In this document: one piece after another, positions 27,224 through 35,629 of the stretch
How positions within the stretch are numbered: position 1 is the first letter of the stretch
Layout of the letters: each line of letters begins with the position of its first letter
Origin: Natronolimnobius sp. AArcel1
Lineage (GTDB): Archaea > Halobacteriota > Halobacteria > Halobacteriales > Natrialbaceae
Direction: 5' to 3'
Length of the DNA: 64,000 bases
Assembly (NCBI RefSeq): GCF_011043775.1
Contig: NZ_JAAKXY010000006.1
Span: 420,792 to 484,791 of the forward strand
Program-made: the position numbers and the translations under genes
Notes under the pieces: generated by a model
Databases searched by the model: none
Told to the model about the DNA's origin: nothing
What the model saw: only the letters and a program-made list of their open reading frames with translations

Positions 27224-28234
27224 ATGGATGATATACTAAACCCACCTGCCCCGGTTCGTTCGCCAATGCGTTCGCCACCGATTCGCGATCGGACGGTTCT
27301 TGTTACCGGCGGTGCCGGCTTTATCGGAAGCCACCTCGTCGAGACACTGGCCCCGCACAACGAGGTGCGGGTGCTCGATAACTTCTCGACGGGTGATCAG
27401 TCATATCTTCCTGAGGACGTGACCGTCGTCGAAGGCGATATCAGCGATCCGATCGCGCTCCAGCAAGCCGCACGGGGCGCCGACATCATCTTCCATCAGG
27501 CTGCGATGGTCAGCGTCGGTCAGAGTGTTGCCGCACCGCGGGCCAGCAACGAAACGAACCTCGAGGCGAGTCTCCTCGTGTTAGAGCAGGCCCGACAGGA
27601 AGACGCCCGCGTCGTCGCCGCCTCGAGTGCGGCAGTGTACGGTCATCCGGATGAACTACCGGTGCCGGAGACGGCCTCGACGGAGCCCACGTCGCCGTAC
27701 GGAATCCAGAAGCTCGCACTCGATCAGTACGTCCGGCGCTACGAAGAGTTGTACGACCTCGAGACGGTTGCGCTGCGCTACTTCAACGTCTACGGCCCGC
27801 GCCAACAGGGGCCCTACAGCGGTGTCATTTCGACGTTCCTCGAGCAGGCTCGCGCGGGCGAGGCGATCACCGTCGAAGGCGACGGCGAGCAGACGCGTGA
27901 TTTCGTCCATGTCGACGATGTCGTTCGTGCGAATCTGCGCGCAGCGACGACCGACAGCGTGGGAGAGGCGTACAACATCGGGACGGGCGAGCGGATCTCA
28001 ATTCGCGAACTCGCCGAGACGATTCGCGACGCGACCGATTCTCAGTCGCCGGTCATCCACAAAGATCCGCGGCCAGGCGATATCCGACACAGCGGTGCGG
28101 ACGTCTCCAAAGCGGATAGCGAGCTTGGATTCGACGCTCGCATCAGCCTCGAGTCCGGAATTCGATCGCTCATTTCATCGGAGCCGGCGACGGCATCGGA
28201 ACGAGCGGCCGAGCGAGCCGTGGACGCTCAGTAA
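27224..28234 (+). CDS. NAD-dependent sugar-nucleotide epimerase/dehydratase
   Basis: 336 aa from ATG 27224; ATG 27266 (MRSPPIRDR) is an equally plausible start. Extended SDR family: TVLVTGGAGFIGSHL binds NAD, then SSAAVYG and YGIQK give the Ser-Tyr-Lys site, and RYFNVYGPRQ and TRDFVHVDDV are typical of UDP-glucose 4-epimerase-like enzymes. It probably supplies an epimerised sugar nucleotide for glycan synthesis. It is divergent from pyrC and lacks the ATAACAAA element of the glycan genes. Confidence 0.9.
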   Translation: MDDILNPPAPVRSPMRSPPIRDRTVLVTGGAGFIGSHLVETLAPHNEVRVLDNFSTGDQSYLPEDVTVVEGDISDPIALQQAARGADIIFHQAAMVSVGQSVAAPRASNETNLEASLLVLEQARQEDARVVAASSAAVYGHPDELPVPETASTEPTSPYGIQKLALDQYVRRYEELYDLETVALRYFNVYGPRQQGPYSGVISTFLEQARAGEAITVEGDGEQTRDFVHVDDVVRANLRAATTDSVGEAYNIGTGERISIRELAETIRDATDSQSPVIHKDPRPGDIRHSGADVSKADSELGFDARISLESGIRSLISSEPATASERAAERAVDAQ

Positions 28235-28363
28235 CATCTCGAGTGCGACCGCAGGTAGGCCGGTATTGCTGCCGAACGTGGCGCCGTTGCAAACGTCCAG
28301 AGGACCGATCAGGTTCGTGTAGGTGAGTGATAACTATCGGTCTCGCTGCTGGCGACCTGATGC

Positions 28364-28717
28364 ATGATCGATAGCCTCATTGTCTTCGGTGTGAGCCTGC
28401 TCATCGGTGCCGTGGGCATCTACGCCGGAGCGAAAGTGATAGTCGATGCAGAAGATTACACGTACGCGCTAGTCACCGCACTGATCGGGGCAGTCATCTG
28501 GGCCCTCGTCGGGTTCTTCTTCGGCTGGATCCCGCTGCTTGGCCCCGCGCTCGTCCTTGTGGCGTACCTCGCGGTGATCAACGCACGCTATCCAGGCGGC
28601 TGGGTCGATGCGGCAGCGATTACGATTGTCGCCTGGGTTTCGGTGCTGATCGTTCTGTACGTCCTTGCACTCGTCGGTGTCACCGGCTTCGATGCCGTTG
28701 GCGTCCCAGGTGTCTAA
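28364..28717 (+). CDS. Small membrane protein, four segments
   Basis: 117 aa with four predicted membrane segments (about residues 3-24, 34-56, 58-74, 82-106). The text FFFGWIPLLGPALVLVAYLAV lies in the middle and the ends are short. No characterised family is recognised; similar small proteins are common in haloarchaea. It stands alone. ATAACTATCG lies 34 nt before its ATG. Confidence 0.75.
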   Translation: MIDSLIVFGVSLLIGAVGIYAGAKVIVDAEDYTYALVTALIGAVIWALVGFFFGWIPLLGPALVLVAYLAVINARYPGGWVDAAAITIVAWVSVLIVLYVLALVGVTGFDAVGVPGV

Positions 28718-28779
28718 CGGAGGTACGTTGACGATCCACGATACGCCACGCCACAGCCAGTGTGACGAATCGGACAGCA

Positions 28780-28785
28780 TTTTTT
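28780..28785 (+). terminator. T6 tract after the small membrane protein
   Basis: A run of six T about 63 nt after the stop codon at 28717, in an otherwise GC-rich stretch. It is consistent with archaeal T-tract termination. Confidence 0.3.
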
Positions 28786-29238
28786 CGACCCCGTTCACCC
28801 GCAGCCCTCACCGTTGATTCACGTCCCCAGTGCAACTGTCTCGTGTTAGTTGGTCACGTGAGTCATTCATACTTGCAAGCAGGATTCGAAGCGGCTTGCA
28901 TCTGCAAGGCCAAACGGCCTCGAGACGCCGTCTCATCAGAGAATTTGAGGATTACTCGATGAAGTCACATTGAATCCGGGCAAATCGTACCGAACGTCCG
29001 TCCGAGTTTATTCCGGTCCTCGGCATACGCTGCGGTGACAGCCGTCTGATCACCGTGAAGGGAGATTGCTGTATGAGTCTCCGGTGTGCTCCACGGACCG
29101 TCCGTCGGCGCGCCGGTACGAACAGGATCCGCACAAGGTCGCTGTCACACCGGACCTACCGCGGCGCTATCGGCTGAGATCGACACTGGTCGATCTCTGG
29201 GGAGCAGCCGGACATCCGCGCCAGTTGATAGGGCCTTG

Positions 29239-29286
29239 CGAGGCGGTGAGACGAACGTGACTGGCACAGTTCGTCTCACCGCCTCG
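29239..29286. repeat. Perfect 18-bp inverted repeat, 12-nt loop
   Basis: The left arm 29239-29256 (CGAGGCGGTGAGACGAAC) is the exact reverse complement of the right arm 29269-29286. The loop is 29257-29268. No T-tract follows, so this is not an ordinary terminator. It could be a structured RNA element, a large operator or an old mobile-element end. Confidence 0.85.
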
Positions 29287-29458
29287 AGACCCACGGTCGA
29301 CGAAGACGGCCGCACCGAACTGACAGTCCCCTCAGTCGTTCGGAAACGCTACGAACCACGATTCAGCCCACATTGACCCCTCTCAACCATGACACGCACT
29401 CTACTACCTGACTGTGACCGTATCGACTCGAGCAACCGACCCGCGCCACAGTCACACT

Positions 29459-29872
29459 ATGACGAGCACTAACTCGATTGCCCCCGATGTCTCAGCGGTA
29501 CTCGCCGGCAACCCACACGTTGCGGCGATGTTTGGAATCGTTGCACTCGCACTGCTTGGTGGCGTACTCGCCATCCGAAACCGGTTGAGTGACCGAACGC
29601 GACTGGCCACCCAACGCGACGATCACAGCGAGGAGTTCATCACGGACCGCGAGCGGGTCCAGCAACTCGTGACGGACAACGGCGGGCGGATGAAACAGTC
29701 GCGGATCGTCGACTCCGTCGACTGGTCGAAAGCCAAGGTGAGTCGTCTGCTGGCCGAACTCGAGGATGACGGCCAGATTACGAAACTCCGTCTAGGCCGC
29801 GAAAATCTGGTTTGTCTGCCAGGCCACGAACCGACCGCCTCGAAGTCCCCCGAACAGCTCCAACGCGAGTAG
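29459..29872 (+). CDS. Membrane-anchored winged-helix regulator
   Basis: 137 aa. One membrane segment near residues 20-39 (AAMFGIVALALLGGVLAI), then a winged helix about 64-125 (RVQQLVTDNGGRMKQSRIVD, VDWSKAKVSRLLAELEDDGQI). The start at ATG 29459 is chosen over a GTG at 29414 because it gives the usual N-terminus. It belongs to a broad class of haloarchaeal membrane-tethered HTH proteins; its target is unknown. Confidence 0.82.
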   Translation: MTSTNSIAPDVSAVLAGNPHVAAMFGIVALALLGGVLAIRNRLSDRTRLATQRDDHSEEFITDRERVQQLVTDNGGRMKQSRIVDSVDWSKAKVSRLLAELEDDGQITKLRLGRENLVCLPGHEPTASKSPEQLQRE

Positions 29873-30134
29873 TATTTCTGTTACTCTTTCAACTGCATAA
29901 CGGATTCCACAATGAGTCTGCGATCTGAAACCGCTGCCCAGATTGCCTCGAAGGTGTCCCATGAGTCTCTGTATCGTAGAACAGAGGGAGCCCAAAACAT
30001 CGATTGTTCTGGATAATCCAACAACCCTTTCACTCGTTTCGCGGAGACAATCATGCTTTTCGACGGCGGCTGAAACGGATACAAACGCCGTCTCAGCCGA
30101 CAGTCTTTGATTTCTCGTGCAATAGGCGACCTGG

Positions 30135-30140
30135 TTTATA
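30135..30140 (+). promoter_or_regulatory. Canonical TATA box of the acidic repeat protein gene
   Basis: TTTATA lies 28 nt before ATG 30163, which fits a leaderless haloarchaeal transcript. It is a useful contrast to the ATAACAAA element of the glycan genes. Confidence 0.6.
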
Positions 30141-30162
30141 CTACTGAACCGGCGATCTGACG

Positions 30163-32337
30163 ATGCTTCACGAGATTATGACCACACGTAATCGGCTACT
30201 CGTCGTGTTGACTGTAGTGATGATGCTCTGCTCGAGCGGGGCGATGGTTGCAAGCGCGGGGGCAACCGTCGACGAGCAAGAGACTGCACCAGCCGACGCA
30301 CTGACGACCGTACAGGACGATCAACCAAACGAAACTGCGACTGACGATCTCGAGCCGATAGACGATGCTGATGCCGATGCCGAGGAACCGACGGCCTCGA
30401 TAACGTTCGAAGATCAGGAAACTGACGGTGAGACAGTCGTCGTCGACGAAGTGACCGTCGACGATGGTGGCTTCGTCGTCATCCACGACAGCAGCCTACT
30501 CGTCGGCAACGTCCTCGAGAGCGTTATCGGCTCTTCTGAGTACCTCGAGCCCGGCACGCACGAAGACGTCGAAGTAACACTCGAGACGCCGCCAGAAGAT
30601 GACGAGACGCTCGTCGCGATGGCTCACCTCGATACGAACGAGAACGAGGAGTTCGACTTTGTCAACACTGAGGGTGAAGAGGACACTCCATACCTGTTCA
30701 ACGACGAACCGGTGACCGAACAGGCAGTTGTCACGCTCGAGGACGAGTCGGATGCCGTCGCGGATGAGCCTGATGATGCAGATAGCGAACCTGAAGAACC
30801 CGTTGACGAGGAGCTAAATGAAACTGAGGACGCGCCTGATGAGCCTGTTGACGAGGAGACGCCTGAAGAACCCGTTGATGAGGAAATAAACGAGACTGAA
30901 GAGACGACTGAAGAACCCGTTGACGAGGAACTGAACGAAACCGAAGACGCACCTGAAGAACCCGTCGATGAGGAGCCTGCTGACCCAGACGAGGAAGCAT
31001 CCGTTCCGATGAGCATTCTCATCGAACAGGCGAACATCGTTGTCGTCGGTGACGACGCACACGAATCCGACACCGAAACCGCCCCGACGGACGATGCCGA
31101 AACCGATGGTACTGCTGATGAACCTGCTGTAGACGACGAGGACAGCGATGCGAACGAACTCGAGGAAACAGACACAGCCGACCTCGAGACTGAGCTGAAC
31201 ACCCACCAACTCGAGATCTCGATCGAACAGGCCACGCTGACGACAGTCGATTCTGGACTGGAACCGCCTGCGGAGCTGTCCACAGATGAGGCCGACGACG
31301 AACACGCAGACACAACGGCCGAAGAGACGGCTGCAGACGCCGATGATGACACCGACGCAGCCACCCTCGAGAACGAGGATGCATCCGTCCAGGAGGTGAC
31401 GATCGGTGACGCAACGGCGTTCATCGTCGTCGACGACGTTACGCTCCCACACGAGGACCAATCCGACGCAGCCGATGCAGACGATGAAACCGCTGACGAG
31501 GATAGTGAGGCGTCCACAGAGCAGCCCGTAACGGTTGGTCAGGCGACGATCTTCGTCCTCGCATCTGACATCGACGCGCCGATTGAGGACGAGAGTCTCG
31601 AGACGGCTGTTGAGGAGACCGAACACGATGGTGACGACAGCGAAGAGGCCGACAGCGCTGATTCAACTGCTACTGATGCTGACACTGCTGACACCGACGA
31701 CGCGACCGAACCGCTGCAAGTGACGATCGAACAGGCAACGATCGTGCTCGTCCACGACGGACACGACGCCCTCGAGATGATGCCTGGAGCCGACGATTCC
31801 ACAGCTGATGAGGTGGCTGGCGACGACGAACACGCAGCCGTTGCTGGTGTAGACAACGACGAAACGGCCGCCGACGAAGACACTACTGATGATACCGAAC
31901 CCGCTGACGACGCAACAGTCACCGACCTCGAACTCGAGGTGACGGTCGAACAAGCGACTGTATTCGCCCTCATCGCAGGAACCGGCGTAGAGATGCCGGC
32001 CGAGAACGTTCTCACAGGAGCTGACGATCAAGCGCCTGCTGAAGAGACCATGACTGATGACGCAGACGGTGACGACGCTGCTTCGTTCAGTTTTGCCATC
32101 ACGATCGATGAGCTCACGATCCAGACGGTGACGCCATACGCCGATGAACCGGCGGACGCCGAACCGGATGACGCTGGCGTCGAGGACACTGCTGATGCCG
32201 ACCACGACGGTGCTGAGCAATCCGACACTGCGGACGGCAGTGACCAGTCCGATATGACCGACAACGCCGATCAGTCCACTGCCGACCAACCGATCGACGG
32301 CGAAGCCAACGCTGAGACGACCGCTAGCCCAGCATAG
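30163..32337 (+). CDS. Very acidic secreted repeat protein (DUF7282-like N-terminal module)
   Basis: 724 aa. Sec-type signal peptide (hydrophobic LLVVLTVVMMLCSSGAMVASA, about residues 11-31). Residues about 85-195 resemble a DUF7282 module (GGFVVIHDSSLLVGNV, then TLVAMAHLDTNENEEFDF). Then come EPVDEE..ETE repeats (about 211-272). After that, seven short beta-strand motifs of the type ITIEQATIVVV recur at roughly 40-80-residue spacing, separated by Asp/Glu/Thr/Ala linkers. No C-terminal anchor, PGF-CTERM or membrane segment is seen, so it is probably released or held by non-covalent contacts. The function is unknown; a calcium-binding or matrix role is a guess. Confidence 0.8.
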   Translation: MLHEIMTTRNRLLVVLTVVMMLCSSGAMVASAGATVDEQETAPADALTTVQDDQPNETATDDLEPIDDADADAEEPTASITFEDQETDGETVVVDEVTVDDGGFVVIHDSSLLVGNVLESVIGSSEYLEPGTHEDVEVTLETPPEDDETLVAMAHLDTNENEEFDFVNTEGEEDTPYLFNDEPVTEQAVVTLEDESDAVADEPDDADSEPEEPVDEELNETEDAPDEPVDEETPEEPVDEEINETEETTEEPVDEELNETEDAPEEPVDEEPADPDEEASVPMSILIEQANIVVVGDDAHESDTETAPTDDAETDGTADEPAVDDEDSDANELEETDTADLETELNTHQLEISIEQATLTTVDSGLEPPAELSTDEADDEHADTTAEETAADADDDTDAATLENEDASVQEVTIGDATAFIVVDDVTLPHEDQSDAADADDETADEDSEASTEQPVTVGQATIFVLASDIDAPIEDESLETAVEETEHDGDDSEEADSADSTATDADTADTDDATEPLQVTIEQATIVLVHDGHDALEMMPGADDSTADEVAGDDEHAAVAGVDNDETAADEDTTDDTEPADDATVTDLELEVTVEQATVFALIAGTGVEMPAENVLTGADDQAPAEETMTDDADGDDAASFSFAITIDELTIQTVTPYADEPADAEPDDAGVEDTADADHDGAEQSDTADGSDQSDMTDNADQSTADQPIDGEANAETTASPA

Positions 32338-32360
32338 CGTTTCGGGCAGTCCACTCTTTT

Positions 32361-32365
32361 TACTG
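32361..32365 (+). terminator. T5 tract after the acidic repeat protein gene
   Basis: CTCTTTTTACTG about 20 nt after the stop codon. A T-rich end without a hairpin; tentative. Confidence 0.3.
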
Positions 32366-32483
32366 AGAAAGCACGTGTCGCGCCCGCCCACAGATACGAG
32401 GTTACTCGAGGACACGACGTACCGCTGTCGGCTGACGATGCGCTACCACAGTGATCCGTTAGTGGAAAACCCGTCTCAATGCC

Positions 32484-32987
32484 TTATGAGAGAAGGCGGT
32501 AGAGGCTACTTGCAGCGACAGCGAGTAAGACACCCACGCTCCACAGCACTGGATCGATACTCGAGAGCAACGGGATATCGAGGCCGATGAGGGCGATAAC
32601 GGCGAGTCCGAGGACGCACGCGGCGAAGTGTAGTTGCAAGAACGTCGACGGATCGTCAGTGTGGCCATTGATGTAGGCAAGTACGTCATCGAAATTGGGA
32701 CCGGCCTGGATCGTCTTTGCATCGGAGTCGTACTCGATGACGCCGTCTTCCTCGAGTTGTGGGAGATGCGTCTGCTGGAGCGAGACGTAGACGCTCTTGT
32801 AGAGATTGTTCGGAACGGACGCACTATCTGATTCGGTTTCGGCAATCTCGGTTGCAACGTCTGAGACGTCGATTTGTGCCGACTCGCGTGCCAGTAGCTG
32901 GACGATTGCGCGACGTCTGTCGTTGCCGAGGATGTGAAACACCTCGCTTTCTGCGAGCGACTCGGAGCGACTCGTCTGGACCGACAT
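32484..32987 (-). CDS. DUF7344-like membrane-anchored winged-helix protein
   Basis: 167 aa. Winged helix at residues about 14-100 (FHILGNDRRRAIVQLLA and KSVYVSLQQTHLPQLEEDGVI). Two membrane segments at the C-terminus (about 118-136 and 145-162). The same plan, with a [ILV]YVSL.QTHLP motif, recurs at 37235 and 63449, so this is a local family of three. It is probably a membrane-tethered transcription regulator. Confidence 0.85.
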   Translation of the reverse strand: MSVQTSRSESLAESEVFHILGNDRRRAIVQLLARESAQIDVSDVATEIAETESDSASVPNNLYKSVYVSLQQTHLPQLEEDGVIEYDSDAKTIQAGPNFDDVLAYINGHTDDPSTFLQLHFAACVLGLAVIALIGLDIPLLSSIDPVLWSVGVLLAVAASSLYRLLS

Positions 32988-33514
32988 TGATTAGGAACAG
33001 ATCACGAACACGCTATCAACAGGCAATCCATCGCTTCCCTTCATACGTCCGTTCTGTTTGCGAACCATTGACTTTAACCTGCTGTATTATTTTCAATGAA
33101 TTCGGTAAGGAAGTATGGAGAGACACGACAGATGACGGACTCGAGCGCGAGATGTCCTGTAGCAATCACTATCGCGTGATCACTGCAGGTACGCACGTAC
33201 TTTTTGTCTCGGGATCCCTCGCTTCGCTCAGAACCGCTTGACGCAAAAATCTACGCTACAAAGGCTGATTGCTCACTGACTCACGGCCTGCGGCCGTCTG
33301 CTCACGGCGCGAAGCGCCGTTCGCATGGTACGCGGAACCTTCGGTCCCGCGCTATTCGTTCATCCGCGGTGCGTAGCGCCGTGCCCTCGGTAGTCGTTCC
33401 GAGTTACTGGCTCGACCACAGTGGTGACACCTCCTCAGTTCGGAGACCAAGAATTGCAAATACACGGTGATACCGCCGGTACAAAATGGTGGTGAGAACG
33501 GAACGGTGAAACGG
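32988..33514. other. Gene-free stretch holding a cluster of short palindromes
   Basis: About 530 bp between two minus-strand genes. Apart from the palindrome cluster at 33201-33390, no credible gene is present. Confidence 0.45.
33201..33390. repeat. Cluster of short hairpins with 3-nt loops (REP-like)
   Basis: At least four adjacent small palindromes: 33283-33297 (6-bp arms, loop TGC), 33304-33320 (7-bp arms ACGGCGC/GCGCCGT, loop GAA), 33332-33350 (8-bp arms with one mismatch, loop TTC), and 33367-33381 (6-bp arms with a G-T pair, loop GTA). A CTCGCTTCGCTCA stretch precedes them. It resembles palindromic intergenic repeats, but no other copy occurs in this window. Confidence 0.55.
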
Positions 33515-33715
33515 TCACTTCGTGTCGGTTCCTGGCAGATGGCTCCCGGATTGCATCTCGCGGTACGTCGTACAACCTGGGCAGCCGTGGACGACATCAC
33601 CGTTGTCCCCAAACACGCGTGCAAACTGCTGTGTAACGTGTGTTCCGCAGTTTCGACATCGTGCACCTGCCGTCGACGATTCCATCGGTCGCCAATCCTG
33701 TTGTTGAGAGTTCAT
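33515..33715 (-). CDS. Small zinc-ribbon protein (DUF7563-like)
   Basis: 66 aa from ATG 33715; the internal ATG at codon 11 (MESSTAGARC) may be the true start. Two Cys pairs, ARCRNCGTHV and VHGCPGCTTY, are spaced as in a zinc ribbon, with FARVFGDNGDVV between them. That arrangement is typical of a common haloarchaeal small-protein family of unknown function, possibly nucleic-acid or protein binding. It stands alone. Confidence 0.8.
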   Translation of the reverse strand: MNSQQQDWRPMESSTAGARCRNCGTHVTQQFARVFGDNGDVVHGCPGCTTYREMQSGSHLPGTDTK

Positions 33716-34292
33716 GGTAGGGGGTGAGTGCGTGGACGGTCTCGAGTCGATTTAGTGATCGACCTGTGCAGTAATCCACGCCACGGTGGGCACCGGCCAT
33801 ACGCACGTCGCCGGCGACACCGACGTGAATTATCACACAGGGTTCGGACACGTCCGAGCACAGTACACCCAGGGGGATAGATGCGAATAAAGGCGAGAGA
33901 CTGTTCACCAACACGGCGACAGCTCGGGGGTGGAAACACATGCTTTCTGTGGCATACCCCTCGAGAAGTGCCGTCGAACTGAATTTCGGCACTCTTGTCG
34001 ATGTTCAATCTCAACGTGAATTCAGGTGGGTTGTCCTGGATTCGCAACACAAAGTTGCAGTTGAGAGCAGGAAAACACCGATGAAACGACGTATTTCCCT
34101 ATCGAAATACAAAGTTTCTGGATCGAAAGACCGTCCTACAATCTGTAATGTACATCGTTATAAAATACCCTCATCGCTTACCAGTTGTATCGTTGGACGG
34201 TACCCAAACCGAGCTGGAAACAGGTCGGGAGCGGTCTATCGCCCCTCTCGAGGCTGAGAGCGAACCAACACACCCACAACGACGACCTACAC
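33716..34292. other. Gene-free stretch
   Basis: About 575 bp with no credible gene. GC falls around 34100-34180 (several A/T runs), which probably marks the promoter of the regulator at 34293. Confidence 0.45.
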
Positions 34293-34625
34293 ATGTCCAC
34301 TCACGTACCCAACACGCAATCGGAACTGAACGCCAACCCAACTGCACAACTCGACGTCCTTGGTGATGAATGCGCACGAACGATTCTGATGGCGACCAGC
34401 GACGGACCGAAAACAGCAAAAGAACTCACCAAGCGAACCGACAGTTCCTCTGCGACGGTCTATCGACGCATCAACAACCTCCTCGAGAGCGACCTGCTCG
34501 CGGAGTGCGTCCGATTCGATAGCGATGGCTCACACACGACCGCCTACGAAGCAACCGTCGAGCACCTCCAGGTCCAGATTGGTGCCGAAGGAATCGACGT
34601 TGCACTGGCGAATGCTGAGCAGTAG
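34293..34625 (+). CDS. Winged-helix transcriptional regulator
   Basis: 110 aa. A compact winged helix: LDVLGDECARTILMATSDGP, then KTAKELTKRTDSSSATVYRR and INNLLESDLLAE (about residues 20-72). The C-terminal tail (SHTTAYEATVEHLQVQI) resembles the effector-free tail of ArsR/DUF7342-type haloarchaeal regulators. No metal-binding Cys. The start at 34293 is chosen because upstream in-frame sequence is not protein-like. It could regulate neighbouring surface genes (inference). Confidence 0.8.
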   Translation: MSTHVPNTQSELNANPTAQLDVLGDECARTILMATSDGPKTAKELTKRTDSSSATVYRRINNLLESDLLAECVRFDSDGSHTTAYEATVEHLQVQIGAEGIDVALANAEQ

Positions 34626-34954
34626 ACCTGTTCGATACTGACGACGGGAGCGCGACGATACATCTCTGTTACTCGGCGGACGTTCGGCGACCCCATCTCT
34701 GAGTGCCCGGTAGCCGTGCGATCAACCGAACTGCAACTGCACAACTCCCACGCTGGTGCTCAAGGGCTCGTGAGCAATCGCACTCGATTCGCTCTCGGGT
34801 TGTGTAATTGATGCGTTCGGAATTCATTCGGGAAAAAGAGTTTCACTGGAATATATATTTTATCCACGGAACAATTTATGAAAGGATGTGTGAAGACCTT
34901 GTATGACACGGATAACAAATATCTACTCAGTGGAACGATCACTGTGATTGAGCA
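34626..34954. other. Intergenic region upstream of padR
   Basis: About 330 bp, AT-rich at 34845-34880 (an ATATATATTTTAT run). It contains the ATAACAAATA element at 34912-34921. No gene was seen. Confidence 0.45.
34912..34921 (+). promoter_or_regulatory. ATAACAAA element before padR
   Basis: ATAACAAATA, 43 nt upstream of the padR ATG. It shares the exact 8-base core with eight glycan-gene copies and extends to GGATAACAAA. Confidence 0.55.
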
Positions 34955-35230
34955 ATGCACGATCTGACCGGCTTCCAGCGGGATCTGTTGTACGTGATCG
35001 CGGGTGCCGATCGGCCATCGGGCCAGACAGTCAAAGACGAGGTAGAACAGTACTATAGCTCGGAGATCAATCACGGTCGCCTGTATCCAAATCTCGATAC
35101 GCTCGTCAATAAAGAGCTCGTCGAGAAAGGGCAACTCGACAGGCGAACCAACTACTACGCGATCACCGAGGCCGGTCGACAGCGGATCGACGAGCGCCGC
35201 GAGTGGGAAGAACAGTACGTCGATTTCTAG
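34955..35230 (+). CDS. PadR-family transcriptional regulator
   Basis: 91 aa. A PadR winged helix: LTGFQRDLLYVIAG, then INHGRLYPNLDTLVNKELVE (about residues 45-64), and the C-terminal DRRTNYYAITEAGRQ wing. Minimal PadR type without a long coiled coil. It carries the same ATAACAAA element as the glycan genes and sits just before the second glycan arm, which makes it a candidate regulator of that regulon or a member of it (inference). Confidence 0.9.
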   Translation: MHDLTGFQRDLLYVIAGADRPSGQTVKDEVEQYYSSEINHGRLYPNLDTLVNKELVEKGQLDRRTNYYAITEAGRQRIDERREWEEQYVDF

Positions 35231-35566
35231 CGGCGGTCGTTCATAACACCGCCACAAGACAGTCCATACCTACCGACCAGACCGTGTCTACGTCACTCCA
35301 CCGTCATACGTTCTACAACACTCGAGTGAGTGCGTTCTTTTCTCTGTTGCGAGCCTGGACGATCACAGACGACGAGTGGACTAGACGGTCGAACAACGGG
35401 AACAGATAGCGAAAGTGCCGGACGGCGAGACAGGACAGTCAGTCATTGACCGAACGGTACGGCAGGGAGTAACTCACGATATTGAACACGACAACAGCTG
35501 TAATTCCGATTTTCGGAAATAACGCAGGCATAACAAAACGATAGTCTACTGAGTGACTCAACGATA
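35231..35566. other. Intergenic region before the second DUF1616 gene
   Basis: About 335 bp with no gene apart from the regulatory element at 35530-35539. Confidence 0.45.
35530..35539 (+). promoter_or_regulatory. ATAACAAAAC element
   Basis: Exact core copy, 37 nt upstream of the mini-ORF ATG at 35567 and 96 nt before the DUF1616 start. Confidence 0.6.
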
Positions 35567-35629
35567 ATGACGACTGAATCGTCTCGGACTGCAGTCACCG
35601 GTCTTTTCCGCCGGAGGAGGTGTCAATGA
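35567..35629 (+). CDS. 20-codon leader ORF coupled to the DUF1616 gene
   Basis: ATG at 35567, product MTTESSRTAVTGLFRRRRCQ. Its TGA overlaps the next ATG as ATGA (35626-35629), and GGAGGAGG of the next gene lies inside it. First ATG after the ATAACAAAAC element. A regulatory leader peptide or coupling device is possible. It is too short to judge by composition. Confidence 0.4.
   Translation: MTTESSRTAVTGLFRRRRCQ

Larger units (their letters stand above)
28718..29458. other. Long gene-free stretch with a perfect inverted repeat
   Basis: About 740 bp without a convincing gene. It contains the T6 tract at 28780 and the 18-bp inverted repeat at 29239-29286. A 40-codon GTG frame within the repeat (from 29257) has halophile-like composition, but no family supports it. 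Confidence 0.5.

Noticed and set aside
29257..29376. 40-codon GTG frame beginning inside the inverted repeat
   Set aside because: Composition is plausible, but no family, no promoter and an unusual start; recorded only as part of the gene-free region.
30624..31517. Long antisense frame of Ser/Val opposite the acidic repeat gene
   Set aside because: Asp/Glu/Ala-rich codons read backwards always give Ser/Val/Arg-rich open frames; it is a shadow of the real gene.
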